Below are positions 1-9,511 of a stretch of DNA of 64,000 nt, in pieces. Source of the DNA: UBA7236 sp964638865 (lineage in GTDB: Bacteria; Bacteroidota; Bacteroidia; Chitinophagales; BACL12). Location of the stretch: NCBI GenBank assembly GCA_964638865.1, contig CAZXBG010000002.1:1-64000 (forward strand), written 5' to 3'. The notes beneath the pieces were generated by a model. It ran no database searches and was not told the DNA's origin. It saw nothing but the letters and a program-made list of their open reading frames with translations. A program made the translations under genes and the position numbers. Within the stretch, counting starts at the first letter, position 1; each line of letters opens with the position of its first letter.

Positions 1-6
1 CTGTTC

Positions 7-77
7 ATTCGTGCATTCGTGGCAACTCTTTTAACCTACAATACGGATAAAAAAACATGAGCCGCGAATGCACGAAT
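7..77. repeat. Inverted repeat with octamer-like unit
   Basis: Positions 7-23 (attcgtgcattcgtggc) are the reverse complement of 61-77 with 16 of 17 matches, separated by 37 bases. The arm itself repeats 'attcgtg' with a period of 8. A related 'attcgtgcacgaa' lies near 126. It does not look like a terminator because no T run follows. It resembles the dispersed palindromes found elsewhere in this window. Confidence 0.6.
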
Positions 78-231
78 AAGCAGCCGAAGGGAGGTGGAGT
101 ATTATAAAATTTATTTTAGTTTTTTTATTCGTGCACGAAACTGCCTGTCAACATCGTTTAGCAAGTTCGTGACTATTATTATCATCCTATTGTGGATTTG
201 CCTGGCCTAATGCGTAAAATAGGAGTCTTTG

Positions 232-1470
232 CTAACGAAGGAATACTTTTTTCGTAAATTTTGTTGTATTGGAAACACCATCTGTAAAAATAAGTAGTGC
301 AATACCTTCTAATCCATTTGGTATGCTAAATGAATTTTCACCTTCTGTTAAGCTATAGGTATTAATTTTTTGTCCAAGTAAGTTATATAATGCAACTTCC
401 CGTACATTATTACATTCTGTATAAATATTTATAAAATTATCCTCAACAGTTATTTCTACATTATCACATAGTCCGTAATTATTAATTGTGATCGTATTCG
501 AATAGGTAAATTCTCCGTCAATATCGAGTTGTTTTAAACGATAATAATTATAACCCATGAACGGATCCTGATCAATAAATTCATATTTGTATACCTCTGA
601 AACATCGTTATCAGCGTTTGTCATTCCAATTGTTGAAAACAGGTTTGCGTCACTGCTTTTTTCTATATTAAAACAACAACTGTTTATTTCATTTACTGTC
701 GACCATTCTAATAATACAGTATTCTTCAAATCATTATTTTGCAGCATTCCGGAAAAATTGGTAAATGTAATCGGTAATAAGGTTATGTCAATCAAGTTAA
801 TATCATCAAAATAATAGTATGCCCCAACAGTCCCATATGGAAGCGAAAGATAGGTTGTTGAAATATCAATTTTTAAATGTCCAAGTGTTAAATATTTTTC
901 TCCACCTCCTGCAATATAAGTTCCTTCAATCAGAGTCCAATTTAAGGTATCAGTAATTACCGATCCATAGGGATTTGATATTTGAGGGTAAGGAAAGCCA
1001 GGCAACATTCCCAATCCTGCTGTGTTCGGAGCCACTACAGAAAAATAGGCCCCGAGATCGTCAATCGCTGTTTGTGATTTATTATGTAAAACAACATACA
1101 TGCTAAAATAATAAACATGTGCTGAAATTAACGGGGAGATAAGTTGAACCTGAATAAATTCGCGATACGTGGTACCTGAAAAAGTATAAATTCCGGCGTA
1201 GGCATTACCGCCATGTGCTAACTGATATCCAATACCATTTTTAGGCATTCCGGCAGGATTTGGATTTGCGCAAGCATTCATATAATCGGGGGTAGCTGTA
1301 TTTGGATTCATCCAATTACTTACTTTTCCTGTAAATTCTGAAAATCCAACCGGACAGGTTATATAGTTTTCAAACCCATTGTTTGGCACTAAGGATTGAG
1401 CCGACAATCGGAAAAACCCGATGAGCGGGGTAATAAGAATTAATGTCAATTTTAATTTAAATAACATCAA
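232..1470 (-). CDS. Secreted T9SS type A cargo protein with adhesion-like N-terminal domain
   Basis: 412 aa. An N-terminal hydrophobic signal sequence ends near 'FRLSAQ'. Residues about 25-230 form a domain beginning 'LVPNNGFE' with the motif 'GNAYAGIYTF'; it is clearly paralogous to the N-terminal part of the protein at 55191-56429. A middle segment (about 235-330) contains 'VLLEWSTVNEINSCCFNIEKS' style sequence typical of the linker region of Bacteroidota surface proteins. The last ~80 residues, ending 'NTTKFTKKVFLR', look like a type A T9SS sorting domain, so the protein should be exported through the outer membrane and anchored or released. The start could be the first or second of the two Met codons. 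The ligand is unknown; binding of carbohydrate is only a guess from the fold-like N-terminal region. Confidence 0.75.
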   Translation of the reverse strand: MMLFKLKLTLILITPLIGFFRLSAQSLVPNNGFENYITCPVGFSEFTGKVSNWMNPNTATPDYMNACANPNPAGMPKNGIGYQLAHGGNAYAGIYTFSGTTYREFIQVQLISPLISAHVYYFSMYVVLHNKSQTAIDDLGAYFSVVAPNTAGLGMLPGFPYPQISNPYGSVITDTLNWTLIEGTYIAGGGEKYLTLGHLKIDISTTYLSLPYGTVGAYYYFDDINLIDITLLPITFTNFSGMLQNNDLKNTVLLEWSTVNEINSCCFNIEKSSDANLFSTIGMTNADNDVSEVYKYEFIDQDPFMGYNYYRLKQLDIDGEFTYSNTITINNYGLCDNVEITVEDNFINIYTECNNVREVALYNLLGQKINTYSLTEGENSFSIPNGLEGIALLIFTDGVSNTTKFTKKVFLR

Positions 1471-1667
1471 ACGTCATTTTAATTCATATTTCAACTGAAA
1501 CAAGTATTAAATTAAAAACTTTAACTCTGATAATAATTCAGAGCTAAAGTTGATCTAATAACAGACCATAAACCATTTTATTTATTGTTAAAGTGTATGT
1601 TACTGAGTTGTAAATGGTCGGTTATAGAATTGGCGTGTGCATTTAAACAGGTGTTTTAATGTTATAA

Positions 1668-2168
1668 TTAATGATTGTAAGCAACATGGAAATTAAATAC
1701 GAATGATGATCCGCCTGGATTTGTATAAGTGATTACCTCAGGAAAATTATTTTCAGAAGAATATAAGCTAATAGAAAAAGATCCCATCTCTTCAGTTCCC
1801 AACAATGCATCATCATCATAAAATGTAATGGTATAATTATTCGTTACATTTTCGAAATTAAACGGTGTTCCAGCAGTAAATACTAAACTTTCTCCGGCTA
1901 ATGCATTTGTCATAATTTCCGATTGAAATATTTGGGCTCCTCCATCATAAATTCTGAAAAACACATCCGGTTCATCTGTTAGATCCCATGCCTCTCCGCC
2001 TGGTTTAGTTCCAGGAAATCCTATGATTTCAGATGAATTTAATGTTATGCTTTGCGGCGTTTCCTGAATGTCACAGTTGTCTCCAATAAACCCTAATTTG
2101 CAGGCCGTCGTTTTATTGCAGGCTATAAACATTGTACTGCTCGCCAAAATCAATAATAGATATTTCAT
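1668..2168 (-). CDS. Putative lipoprotein with EGF-like cysteine cluster
   Basis: 166 aa. The N-terminus MKYLLLILASSTMFIAC gives a type II signal peptide with the lipobox Cys at residue 17. Just after it lies 'CKLGFIGDNCDIQ', a short Cys-rich stretch like the tail of an EGF repeat. The remainder is rich in beta-type sequence with aromatic and acidic residues ('AWDLTDEPDVFFRIYDGG', 'NYTITFYDDD'), suggesting a C2-like or beta-sandwich domain that might bind calcium. I do not recognise a named family. It is separated from its neighbours on both sides and is probably monocistronic. Confidence 0.65.
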   Translation of the reverse strand: MKYLLLILASSTMFIACNKTTACKLGFIGDNCDIQETPQSITLNSSEIIGFPGTKPGGEAWDLTDEPDVFFRIYDGGAQIFQSEIMTNALAGESLVFTAGTPFNFENVTNNYTITFYDDDALLGTEEMGSFSISLYSSENNFPEVITYTNPGGSSFVFNFHVAYNH

Positions 2169-2580
2169 AATTTTAATTTTAATTTAGTTAAATAATATTT
2201 TTTCTACCTTACATATATTTCAAACCATAGTCCACATAAAAGTGTCTTCTATTATTTTCCAATAAACGAATGGTAATTACCTGAATTACAATCGATTAGA
2301 AATTGAATTTAAAATCGTAATTTGAAAAGGATGCTTCTACTTGATTTAAAATTTATGTATATTAATTCCCCTTTTGGGGTGAACTCTCAACAAATTATTG
2401 GTGTGATAGAATGTTAATGTAATACAATTGAATTTCGGGAATAAATTTTGTATAAATAAAAATTTGGGGGTAGATATAAATGATACTTTTCCATAAAAAA
2501 ACGGACGATCAGTAAAGATCGCCCGTTTTTTTTATTTAAAAGCAATTATTTCGGAATTTTGTTTGTTATCGTTAATTTAA
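2169..2580. other. Intergenic region, AT-rich
   Basis: 412 bases between the lipoprotein gene and lolA. Apart from the terminator at 2494-2533 I see no gene, RNA or repeat here. Frequent stops in all frames argue against a missed short gene. Confidence 0.6.
2494..2533 (-). terminator. Rho-independent terminator, likely bidirectional
   Basis: The stem acggacgatc / gatcgcccgt has one internal mismatch around the loop agtaaa. It is flanked by A7 on the left and T8 on the right, so it can end transcripts in both directions. It lies 48 bases downstream of the lolA stop and is best placed to end the ftsK-lolA transcript. Confidence 0.8.
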
Positions 2581-3231
2581 TTATTCCCTTAGATCAATTA
2601 CCTCTACCCCCGGATATTTCGTTTTGTCGAAAGTAAAGGAACTGTTTGACATTTCAATATTGGATTTGAAATTACTTATAGTATAAGTATAGTGTATTGC
2701 ATTTTTATCAAATACTACACCCTTCGTCACTGAATTATCTGCAGTATTTACATACATTTTTATTTTGCTGAAACTTAAACTTTTATTTTTTGGTGTGAGT
2801 TCAATAATTTGTAATGATTTTCCGCCCTCGGTCACTTTTTCACCCATATAAGCTAAGTAATCTTTTTCCGCTATTTTAAATATATCATTTGGGGTCATGA
2901 TATCTTGCCCTTTTTCGAAATTATTGATTTGCACCTCGTTCACATCCTTCAGGTAAGTCCACAAGGTTTTGCCATCACAAAACAATTTTTGATTTCCCAA
3001 TTCGGCAATGAACATATTCCCTTTGCTCATTACTTTTCCTGTTTTGGTCTCCTTGCTTTTAGAGTCCAGATTTTCTACAATAAGGGAGATATCCATTTGC
3101 ATGGTTTTGTACCCACCGTATTTCTGACTCACAGATTTCAACAATTTTACAGCTGCTGCATCAGAAGTTTGAGCAAAAACAGCCTGTGATCCTAAAAAGA
3201 GGATAAACAAATAAGTTACGATTTTTTTCAT
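2581..3231 (-). CDS. lolA: LolA-like outer-membrane lipoprotein carrier protein
   Basis: 216 aa with a clear signal peptide (MKKIVTYLFILFLGSQAVFAQ). The mature part fits the LolA family: an N-terminal helix 'LLKSVSQKYGGYKTMQMDI', then beta strands including 'KGNMFIAELGNQKLFCDGKTLWTYL' and a C-terminal 'SFTFDKTKYPGVEVIDLRE'. LolA carries lipoproteins across the periplasm from the LolCDE complex to the outer membrane. It follows ftsK on the same strand with a 57 bp gap, a gene order common in Bacteroidota. A TAnnTTTG box at 3255-3262 suggests it also has its own promoter. Confidence 0.85.
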   Translation of the reverse strand: MKKIVTYLFILFLGSQAVFAQTSDAAAVKLLKSVSQKYGGYKTMQMDISLIVENLDSKSKETKTGKVMSKGNMFIAELGNQKLFCDGKTLWTYLKDVNEVQINNFEKGQDIMTPNDIFKIAEKDYLAYMGEKVTEGGKSLQIIELTPKNKSLSFSKIKMYVNTADNSVTKGVVFDKNAIHYTYTISNFKSNIEMSNSSFTFDKTKYPGVEVIDLRE

Positions 3232-3254
3232 GACCGATAAATTAGAATAATTTG

Positions 3255-3262
3255 CAAAATTA
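3255..3262 (-). promoter_or_regulatory. Candidate -7 promoter box for lolA
   Basis: On the minus strand this reads TAATTTTG, matching the Bacteroidota -7 consensus TAnnTTTG. It lies 23 bases upstream of the lolA ATG. No confident -33 element is visible. Confidence 0.4.
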
Positions 3263-3288
3263 AGGTGAAATAGATGTTTTTTTCGATT

Positions 3289-5551
3289 TTATTCTAGATT
3301 TTGCAAATACTGTTCCAACTGTGTAAGATCGTTAAATAAAACTTCTCTCGCCTTACTTCCTGCATTGGGACCAACCACTCCGGCAGCCTCTAACTGATCC
3401 ATCAATCTACCGGCCCTATTGTATCCCAGCTTCAATCTGCGTTGTATCAATGAGGTAGAGCCCTGTTGATGCTGAACAATAATCTTCGCCGCCTCCGCGA
3501 AAAGTGAATCCCGTTCCCCGTCTAATATTTCTGCCTTTTCCTTCTGTGCCTGCTCATCAATGAATTCCGGTAATTGGAACGCTTCAGGGTAACCCGGCTG
3601 ATTAGATATGAAATCTACAACCTTATCAACTTCGGGAGTATCTACAAATGGGCATTGTAATCTTATCATATCACTCCCAATCGCCAGAAGCATATCACCC
3701 CTTCCAACTAATTGTTCTGCACCGCTTGCATCCAGAATGGTGCGCGAATCCACCTTACTCGTAACTTTAAATGCTATTCTTGCCGGAAAATTTGCCTTAA
3801 TGGTACCTGTAATAATATTAACTGATGGTCTTTGCGTTGCAATTACACAGTGTAATCCAACAGCCCGTGCCAATTGCGCAATTCTGGCTATNNNNNNNNN
3901 NNNNNNNNNNNNNNNNNNNNNNNNNNNNNNNNNNNNNNNNNNNNNNNNNNNNNNNNNNNNNNNNNNNNNNNNNNNNNNNNNNNNNNNNNNNTTTGGCGAG
4001 AAAATGTTTTTCTATAGTAGAAAATAAACTCAATTCCACTTTTTTAGGATCCACCATTACAAATTTTAATTGTGAAGGGTGTTTTTTATATAAAAGTGAA
4101 ATCAAAATTGCATTAATACCAACCGATTTACCCTGCCCTGTTGCACCTGCCATTAATAAATGCGGCATTCGCGTAAGATCGGCAATATAATTTTCGCTGG
4201 AAATGGTTTTTCCTAAACAAACCGGAAGATCCATTTTAGCACTCTGAAATTTTTCAGAACTGATCTGGCTGCGCATGGAAACCGTTTCCTTATTCACATT
4301 TGGCACTTCAATTCCTATGGTTCCCTTGCCCGGAATTGGAGCTATAATGCGAATACCAAGTGCCGCAAGACTCAATGCTATATCATCTTCCAGGTTTTTT
4401 ATTTTGGAAATACGAACACCCGCCGCCGGTATAATTTCATATAAAGTGACCGTAGGGCCTATAGTCGCCTTTATTTTGGATATCTGTATATTGTAATTAT
4501 TTAGGGTTCCGATGATCTGGTCCTTGTTTCTTTCTAATTCCTCTGTATTGATGGAAACAGTCTCGCTGCCATATTCTTCTAATAATTCAACTCCGGGATA
4601 TTTATAATTAGGCAGATCGAGAACAGGGTCAAAATTATAGTGCTGATTCTCCAAAGCAATTTTTTCTTCTTGTCCTTCTTCAATATCTAATGGAAGTTCT
4701 TCAGTAGTTTCAACGTCCAGTTCTTCCCCCTTATCATCAGTTACAGGTTCATCTAATTCTAAAGCAATTGGTGAAACAGTGTCTCTAACAGGTTCTACTT
4801 TTTTTAATTCCATCTGTACCGGATTTTCAATATCGGTGCGGGAGGTATAAACCGGTGGAATAAAAATATTTTCTTTCGAATTTTTATTTTCGGAATCATC
4901 CTGCACAACCAAAATATCATCCTCTGTCATGGGATCTGTGGTTAAATCCTTAGGTTTGTTTTTAAACACATTTAATAGAAAACTAAAGTTGAATTTTGTA
5001 AATAGTATCAGATAAATAATTAAGGTGGCGGTGAGAATAAGAATTGCACCTATTTTTCCTAATATACTTTCCAGATAATCAGCAGTTCCAACTCCAAAAG
5101 CGCCCCCAAAGGCAAAGGAAGCATTATTAAAAAAGAAACCAAGCATAATACTGGTCCATATCATAATTACAACACCTTCACCAATTATAACGGCGTTATT
5201 AAACACGCGTTTGCTGAAAAAAATATTGATTCCAAGTGTAAAAAACCATATAACAAAAGCAAAACTGGAAATGCCATACCAGTAATATATAAATTGGTGA
5301 CTTACTACCGCGCCTAAATTGCCAAGATGATTTTGAACATCGATGGATGTATTAAAAACCTGTTTCCATGGATGATTTATGATTAGGCTTTGATCCTGTT
5401 TCCAGGTTACAAGATAACTGGCAAAGGAAACAAGCAGAAAAAAACTGATGAGCACCATAAGCACACCGGTAATTTTTTTAAATCGCTCATCCTTTAAAAA
5501 AGCAAAACTGCTCTTCTTTGTTTTTTTACTCGACTTTTTAGTTTCTGCCAT
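3289..5551 (-). CDS. ftsK: FtsK/SpoIIIE-type DNA translocase, interrupted by assembly gap
   Basis: Chromosome-segregation DNA pump at the division septum. The N-terminal 520 residues (3992-5551) hold about four membrane segments (residues ~30-190), an acidic linker and the start of the motor with Walker A GATGQGKS at residues 469-476. The C-terminal part (3289-3891) resumes at 'IARIAQLARAVG' and continues with 'ATQRPSVNIITG', 'FVDTPEV' and a gamma winged-helix domain ('GSTSLIQRRLKLGYNRAGRLM'). The Walker B region falls in the 100-N gap at 3892-3991, and the reading frame is not preserved through the Ns. This is an assembly effect, not a real truncation: by comparison with the family about 85 codons are missing. 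The start 'MAETKKSSKKTKKS' is preceded by a TACCTTTA box (5581-5588). lolA follows. Confidence 0.93.
3892..3991. other. Assembly gap (100 N) inside ftsK
   Basis: Exactly 100 Ns, the conventional size for a gap of unknown length. Comparison with the FtsK family suggests the true missing piece is nearer 250-260 bp and encodes the Walker B segment. Confidence 0.95.
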
Positions 5552-5803
5552 TCAATTTTAGGGTATAGACTATCTCAAGGTAAAGGTAGGGAACAACCTG
5601 CCTCCATTGAACGCAATTTTATCCCACAAACTTATTTGTTTGTCTAACATTGTGGATAGTTTGCCTATTGGGTGGGAGTTATAGACTCAAGTTCAGGTAA
5701 TTATTTTTTAGTGATTTATGATTTTCTGCCGTTATTGGGGATAAATTTTATCATTTTGCTTTCAAAATGCAACCTGCCGACTTAATTTTGAAAAAAAATA
5801 CAA

Positions 5804-6850
5804 ATGGCCAAAACACCGGTTGAATACACCGAATATCTACAGTTAGAAAAAATTCTAAATGCACAAAGCTTAGAAAGCGATAAAGAAAATGCGCATGCAC
5901 ATGATGAAATGTTGTTTATCATCATTCATCAGGCATACGAACTATGGTTCAAACAAATACATTTTGAAGTAGATAGCGCTCTTGCTATTTTAAATAAAGA
6001 ATCGGTAAACGATAATTCACCTGAATTACAAACCATTGTGCACAGAAGTTCTCGTGTTGTTACAATTCTGAAAGTGCTTGTCCATCAGATCGATATTCTG
6101 GAGACAATGACCCCGCTCGATTTTTATGAATTCCGCGATTTTTTGCGACCGGCATCAGGATTTCAAAGTTGGCAATTTAAAATATTGGAAGCGAAATTGG
6201 GATTAAAATTCGATCATCGCCACGGAAAAGAATATTATACTTCCATGTTAAAACCCGAATACGTGGAATTAGTTAAACAGGTAGAATCGCAAAAAACATT
6301 ATTGGAATTAATTGATGAATGGCTAAAACGTATGCCTTTTTTTCGGGATGAAACTATATGGAAAAATTACACTAAACTAAGTCCGAATAATTCGGGATAC
6401 CACGATTTTTGGAACGATTATCTTCACATTTATGAAAAAAGTCTGGTAGAAGGCGAAAAACAAAATGTAAAGGTTTTTGAGGAAGTATTTTTAAGTGAAA
6501 CCAAAAGCGAACATACCGCAATAAGCGCTGAAGCAATGCGCAATGCATTATTTATCTCTTTGTATCGAGGATATCCTATTTTACAAATGCCATTTCAACT
6601 CCTGCAAAATTTATTAGATATTGATGAGCAACTCGCCACCTGGCGCTTCCGGCACATCAACATGGTGCATCGCATGATAGGCTCGCGTGTAGGAACAGGA
6701 GGAAGCTCCGGAAAAGAATACCTTCAAGGGGCATTAAATAAACATTATATATTTAAAGATTTTGCAATTTTATCAAGTTTCTTAATGGAGCGCAATAAAT
6801 TGCCTGAATTAAGTATTGAATTAAAAGGTAGGTTGGGATTTAGCGGTTAG
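5804..6850 (+). CDS. kynA: Tryptophan 2,3-dioxygenase family protein
   Basis: 348 aa. Heme enzyme of the kynurenine pathway, converting L-tryptophan to N-formylkynurenine in the cytoplasm. Visible signatures are 'HDEMLFIIIHQAYELWFK' with the distal His at residue 42, 'FYEFRDFLRPASGFQS' (residues ~108-123), and 'MVHRMIGSRVGTGGSSG' with the proximal heme His at residue 289. The length suits the bacterial/eukaryotic TDO group. No other kynurenine-pathway gene is adjacent, so it stands alone here; its left neighbour ftsK is divergent and its right neighbour convergent. The related indole-2,3-dioxygenase-like family is a less likely alternative because the GTGGSSG loop is intact. Confidence 0.9.
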   Translation: MAKTPVEYTEYLQLEKILNAQSLESDKENAHAHDEMLFIIIHQAYELWFKQIHFEVDSALAILNKESVNDNSPELQTIVHRSSRVVTILKVLVHQIDILETMTPLDFYEFRDFLRPASGFQSWQFKILEAKLGLKFDHRHGKEYYTSMLKPEYVELVKQVESQKTLLELIDEWLKRMPFFRDETIWKNYTKLSPNNSGYHDFWNDYLHIYEKSLVEGEKQNVKVFEEVFLSETKSEHTAISAEAMRNALFISLYRGYPILQMPFQLLQNLLDIDEQLATWRFRHINMVHRMIGSRVGTGGSSGKEYLQGALNKHYIFKDFAILSSFLMERNKLPELSIELKGRLGFSG

Positions 6851-6894
6851 GAGGTGTATTAATTCCTTCATTCTTAAATATCCCCCTTCCCTTA

Positions 6895-6926
6895 GACCTG
6901 CACAGGTTTTCGAAAGCTGTGAGGTC
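6895..6926. repeat. REP-like palindrome between convergent genes
   Basis: GACCTgCACAG and CTGTGAGGTC pair with a single bulged G around the loop gttttcgaaag. It lies between the stop of the tryptophan dioxygenase gene and the end of the methyltransferase gene. There is no T run, so a mobile/REP-type repeat seems more likely than an intrinsic terminator, although it may still act as an mRNA end stabiliser. Confidence 0.55.
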
Positions 6927-6942
6927 GTCGGGCTTCATACCT

Positions 6943-7743
6943 TCATTCCCGCATTCTTGCGCGCAATGCAAACACCAGGGGCAACATGCCCTCCAAACCC
7001 TTTATTTGAAATTTATTTTCTCCAACTGCAATTCCATTTTGATAAATATTATACGGAGAATATTCAAATTCTTCAAATTTTTCAATTATCAATCCCTGCG
7101 CTAACAAAGCAGAAATGCTTTCGTGTAAACTGTGATTCCAGCTTACTGATTTTAATTCAATTTTCGCATCTTTATCAGCATAAGTATTTTTTTCTTCTTC
7201 AATAATATCTTTATTTTTGAAATAAGAATATTCAATTTTTGAAACTGCATTATCATACATCCAATACACAGGATGAAATTCAGCAAAAACAAAAACACCT
7301 CCAGGTTTCAAACTGCCGGCAACAATTTCTGCCCATTTATTCAGATCAGGCAACCAACCTATGGTTCCATAACTGGTAAATACAATATCAAATTTTTCTT
7401 GAATATGTTTGTGCGTTTCATATAGGTCGCAACAAATAAAATTACCCTGTAAACCCGCTTTTTGTTTAAGTTCATTTGCCTTATTTATTGCTTCATCACT
7501 CAAATCAATTCCAGTTACTGTGGCGCCCATTCTTGCAAAACTTAAGGTATCCATTCCGAAATGGCATTGCAGATGCAACAAAGTTTTTCCTTTCACATCT
7601 CCTGCAAGATCCAATTCAATTTTATTAAGTGTGCTTTTCCCTTCTAAAAATGTTTTTACTCCATAAAATTCGCTGTGATAATGAACGGCTGTTCTTTTGT
7701 TCCAGAGTTGTTTGTTTATCTCCAGGTAATTAGTTTCTTCCAT
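6943..7743 (-). CDS. Class I SAM-dependent methyltransferase
   Basis: 266 aa Rossmann-type methyltransferase. Motif I is 'GKTLLHLQCHFGMDTLSFAR' at about residues 52-71, followed by 'GATVTGIDLSDEAI' (acidic residue after strand 2), 'FDIVFTSYGTIGWLPDL' and 'LKPGGVFVFAEFHPV'. The unusual 'LHLQCHFGMD' in place of VLDxGCG is characteristic of a subgroup of bacterial methyltransferases. The substrate is not evident. The -7 box at 7748-7755 lies just 4 bases upstream of the ATG, suggesting a leaderless message. The gene is convergent with kynA. Confidence 0.8.
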   Translation of the reverse strand: MEETNYLEINKQLWNKRTAVHYHSEFYGVKTFLEGKSTLNKIELDLAGDVKGKTLLHLQCHFGMDTLSFARMGATVTGIDLSDEAINKANELKQKAGLQGNFICCDLYETHKHIQEKFDIVFTSYGTIGWLPDLNKWAEIVAGSLKPGGVFVFAEFHPVYWMYDNAVSKIEYSYFKNKDIIEEEKNTYADKDAKIELKSVSWNHSLHESISALLAQGLIIEKFEEFEYSPYNIYQNGIAVGENKFQIKGLEGMLPLVFALRARMRE

Positions 7744-7747
7744 GACT

Positions 7748-7755
7748 TAAAGATA
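7748..7755 (-). promoter_or_regulatory. Candidate -7 box of the methyltransferase gene (leaderless spacing)
   Basis: Reads TATCTTTA on the minus strand and ends 4 bases before the ATG at 7743. Transcription would begin at or next to the start codon. Confidence 0.4.
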
Positions 7756-7825
7756 AGTAGTAGGTTTTTCTGTAGAAAATTATTTTTCACCTTCCCATAT
7801 TTTTTTACCTTTATAAAAAAATATC

Positions 7826-8323
7826 ATGAAAAAAACCATTTTAACCCTAATTCTGGCGCTGTTCGCAGCCATTAATACCCACGCTCAAAATATTGTTGTT
7901 ATCGAAAAAGGAGACACAAAATACCAGGTTTTGGATCTCACCTCCAATGAAAAAATTCAATGGGGTGGATATACCGAGATCGGCTTACCTGCTAAAAGTG
8001 AAAAAGACGGCGCACTAAATACCAAGGCAATTTTATTGGCTGTAGGTGATAATTCCGGTTATGAAGGAAAAGATTACGCTGCTAAAGTTTGTGATAATAG
8101 CACTGCAGGCGGTTTCGACAATTGGTATTTGCCAGCCAAAAATGAAGCAGAATTAATTTATCTCAATATTGATAAATTCGGTTGGTCAGGCAGCATGACT
8201 TTATGGACCTCCACAGAAGCATCCGGAACTACTGCCGTTACTTTATATACCTACAACGGAACATGGTATAATGTAGGAAAGGTGGAATCGTATAATATGG
8301 TTTGTATGCGTAAAATGGAATAA
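7826..8323 (+). CDS. Small secreted DUF1566-like protein
   Basis: 165 aa with a signal peptide MKKTILTLILALFAAINTHAQ. The mature part contains 'TAGGFDNWYLPAKNEAELIYLN' (residues ~90-110) and 'SMTLWTSTEASGTTAVTLY', which match the DUF1566/Lcl C-terminal fold seen in surface proteins of many bacteria. It is too short to carry a T9SS sorting domain. A TACCTTTA box at 7806-7813 sits 12 bases before the ATG. Its end is 3 bases from the end of the convergent esterase gene. The function is unknown. Confidence 0.7.
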   Translation: MKKTILTLILALFAAINTHAQNIVVIEKGDTKYQVLDLTSNEKIQWGGYTEIGLPAKSEKDGALNTKAILLAVGDNSGYEGKDYAAKVCDNSTAGGFDNWYLPAKNEAELIYLNIDKFGWSGSMTLWTSTEASGTTAVTLYTYNGTWYNVGKVESYNMVCMRKME

Positions 8324-8326
8324 TTT

Positions 8327-9484
8327 TTATTCCTTAATAAAGGATGTGGTCGAAAGGAGATCGTCACTTTTTATCTGTATAAAATATATTCCTCTTTTAT
8401 AATTTTCCAGCGAAACGGAATAATTTTTAACAGCAAGATTTTGCAATTCCATTATTTTTCTACCTTCCAAATCTGAAACAATTATCGCATTTATTAAGGC
8501 ATTAGATTCTGTGGTAATAGTTATGAACTCAGATGCAGGATTTGGTTGAATACTGATTTTATTTTTTATGGATATTACCTCCGGAGAAATTGCTGTTAAT
8601 TCATCTAACCTATATCTGCTGAAAAAATACCATATCTCTTTGCAGGCATTTATGTCGAGATTTGTTACTCCTAAAAAAGTAAGAGCGGTTCCCGGCCAGG
8701 TGTGCCCGCCATCAATAATTTTAAATAATTCCACATTTACATTATTATCGCCACCACCATAAACATAATGTTCTGCCGTGCAGGAATCTCCGGGAATAAC
8801 ATCCGGAATTGAAGTAAATTCTGCCGCCGCATCACAATTATTAAATTCTTTCCAATAATCTACTACTGATTCCACCGGCATAAAATCAAAATTACCCTCA
8901 TAAGGCACAGTTTCATCCGCAGTTCCGTGTATTTGCATAACCGGCATTGAATGTTGTGGATCGCAGGCCGAAAATCTGTCCTCATCTATACTTCCTGCAA
9001 CACTTGCAATAGCTGCAATTTTATTGCTTAATTCACAGGCAAGGGTATGGCTCATAAAACCTCCGTTACTCATTCCGGTACTATAAATACGATTTGCATC
9101 TACATTATAATTTGCGGAAACACTGTCAATTAGATCACTTAAAAATGCAACATCATCAACACCAATTCCCGGTTCTGTAAAACAATTCCAATAACGTTGA
9201 CCAAAACCATCTAAAGTACCATTAGGCAATACAATTAAAAAATTTGCAGTATCGGCAATTACTCTAAAATTTGCATATAAATCTTGTCCAAATGCATCGC
9301 TGGTATAACCATGTAGATTTAAAACTAAAGGAACCGGCTCCGAACCATCGTAAGCCGTTGGAACATACAACCGGAAATTTCTCTGCAACCCACCACTTTC
9401 AATAGTATCTAAAATCGTGGTCTGTGAAAAGAGGTTACATGACACCAAAAAAGAAAGGCTTAAAATGAATAATTTAATTCGCAT
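8327..9484 (-). CDS. Secreted PHB-depolymerase/feruloyl-esterase-type hydrolase with T9SS type A domain
   Basis: 385 aa. After a signal sequence (to about residue 21) comes an alpha/beta hydrolase of the LpqC/polyhydroxybutyrate depolymerase type. The oxyanion-side 'LNLHGYTSD' is at residues 56-63 and the nucleophile elbow GMSNG puts Ser139 in place; Asp190 in 'HGTADETVPY' and His261 in 'DGGHTWPG' complete the triad. Residues ~305-385 ('ISIQPNPASEFITITTE ... SFIKE') form a type A T9SS sorting domain, so the enzyme acts outside the cell on an ester polymer or feruloyl/acetyl ester. The exact substrate cannot be read from the sequence. A TATCTTTA box (9504-9511) precedes the ATG by 19 bases. 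Confidence 0.85.
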   Translation of the reverse strand: MRIKLFILSLSFLVSCNLFSQTTILDTIESGGLQRNFRLYVPTAYDGSEPVPLVLNLHGYTSDAFGQDLYANFRVIADTANFLIVLPNGTLDGFGQRYWNCFTEPGIGVDDVAFLSDLIDSVSANYNVDANRIYSTGMSNGGFMSHTLACELSNKIAAIASVAGSIDEDRFSACDPQHSMPVMQIHGTADETVPYEGNFDFMPVESVVDYWKEFNNCDAAAEFTSIPDVIPGDSCTAEHYVYGGGDNNVNVELFKIIDGGHTWPGTALTFLGVTNLDINACKEIWYFFSRYRLDELTAISPEVISIKNKISIQPNPASEFITITTESNALINAIIVSDLEGRKIMELQNLAVKNYSVSLENYKRGIYFIQIKSDDLLSTTSFIKE

Positions 9485-9503
9485 ACGATATTTATTAGCC
9501 CCC

Positions 9504-9511
9504 TAAAGATA
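9504..9511 (-). promoter_or_regulatory. Candidate -7 box of the secreted esterase gene
   Basis: TATCTTTA on the minus strand, 19 bases upstream of the ATG at 9484. Confidence 0.35.

Noticed and set aside
3289..5551. ftsK as two separate genes or a pseudogene
   Set aside because: The break coincides exactly with a 100-N gap and both halves are intact FtsK sequence.
8568..8762. Plus-strand ORF inside the esterase gene
   Set aside because: A shadow of the minus-strand gene with no signal, promoter or motif of its own; the same holds for the other antisense frames.
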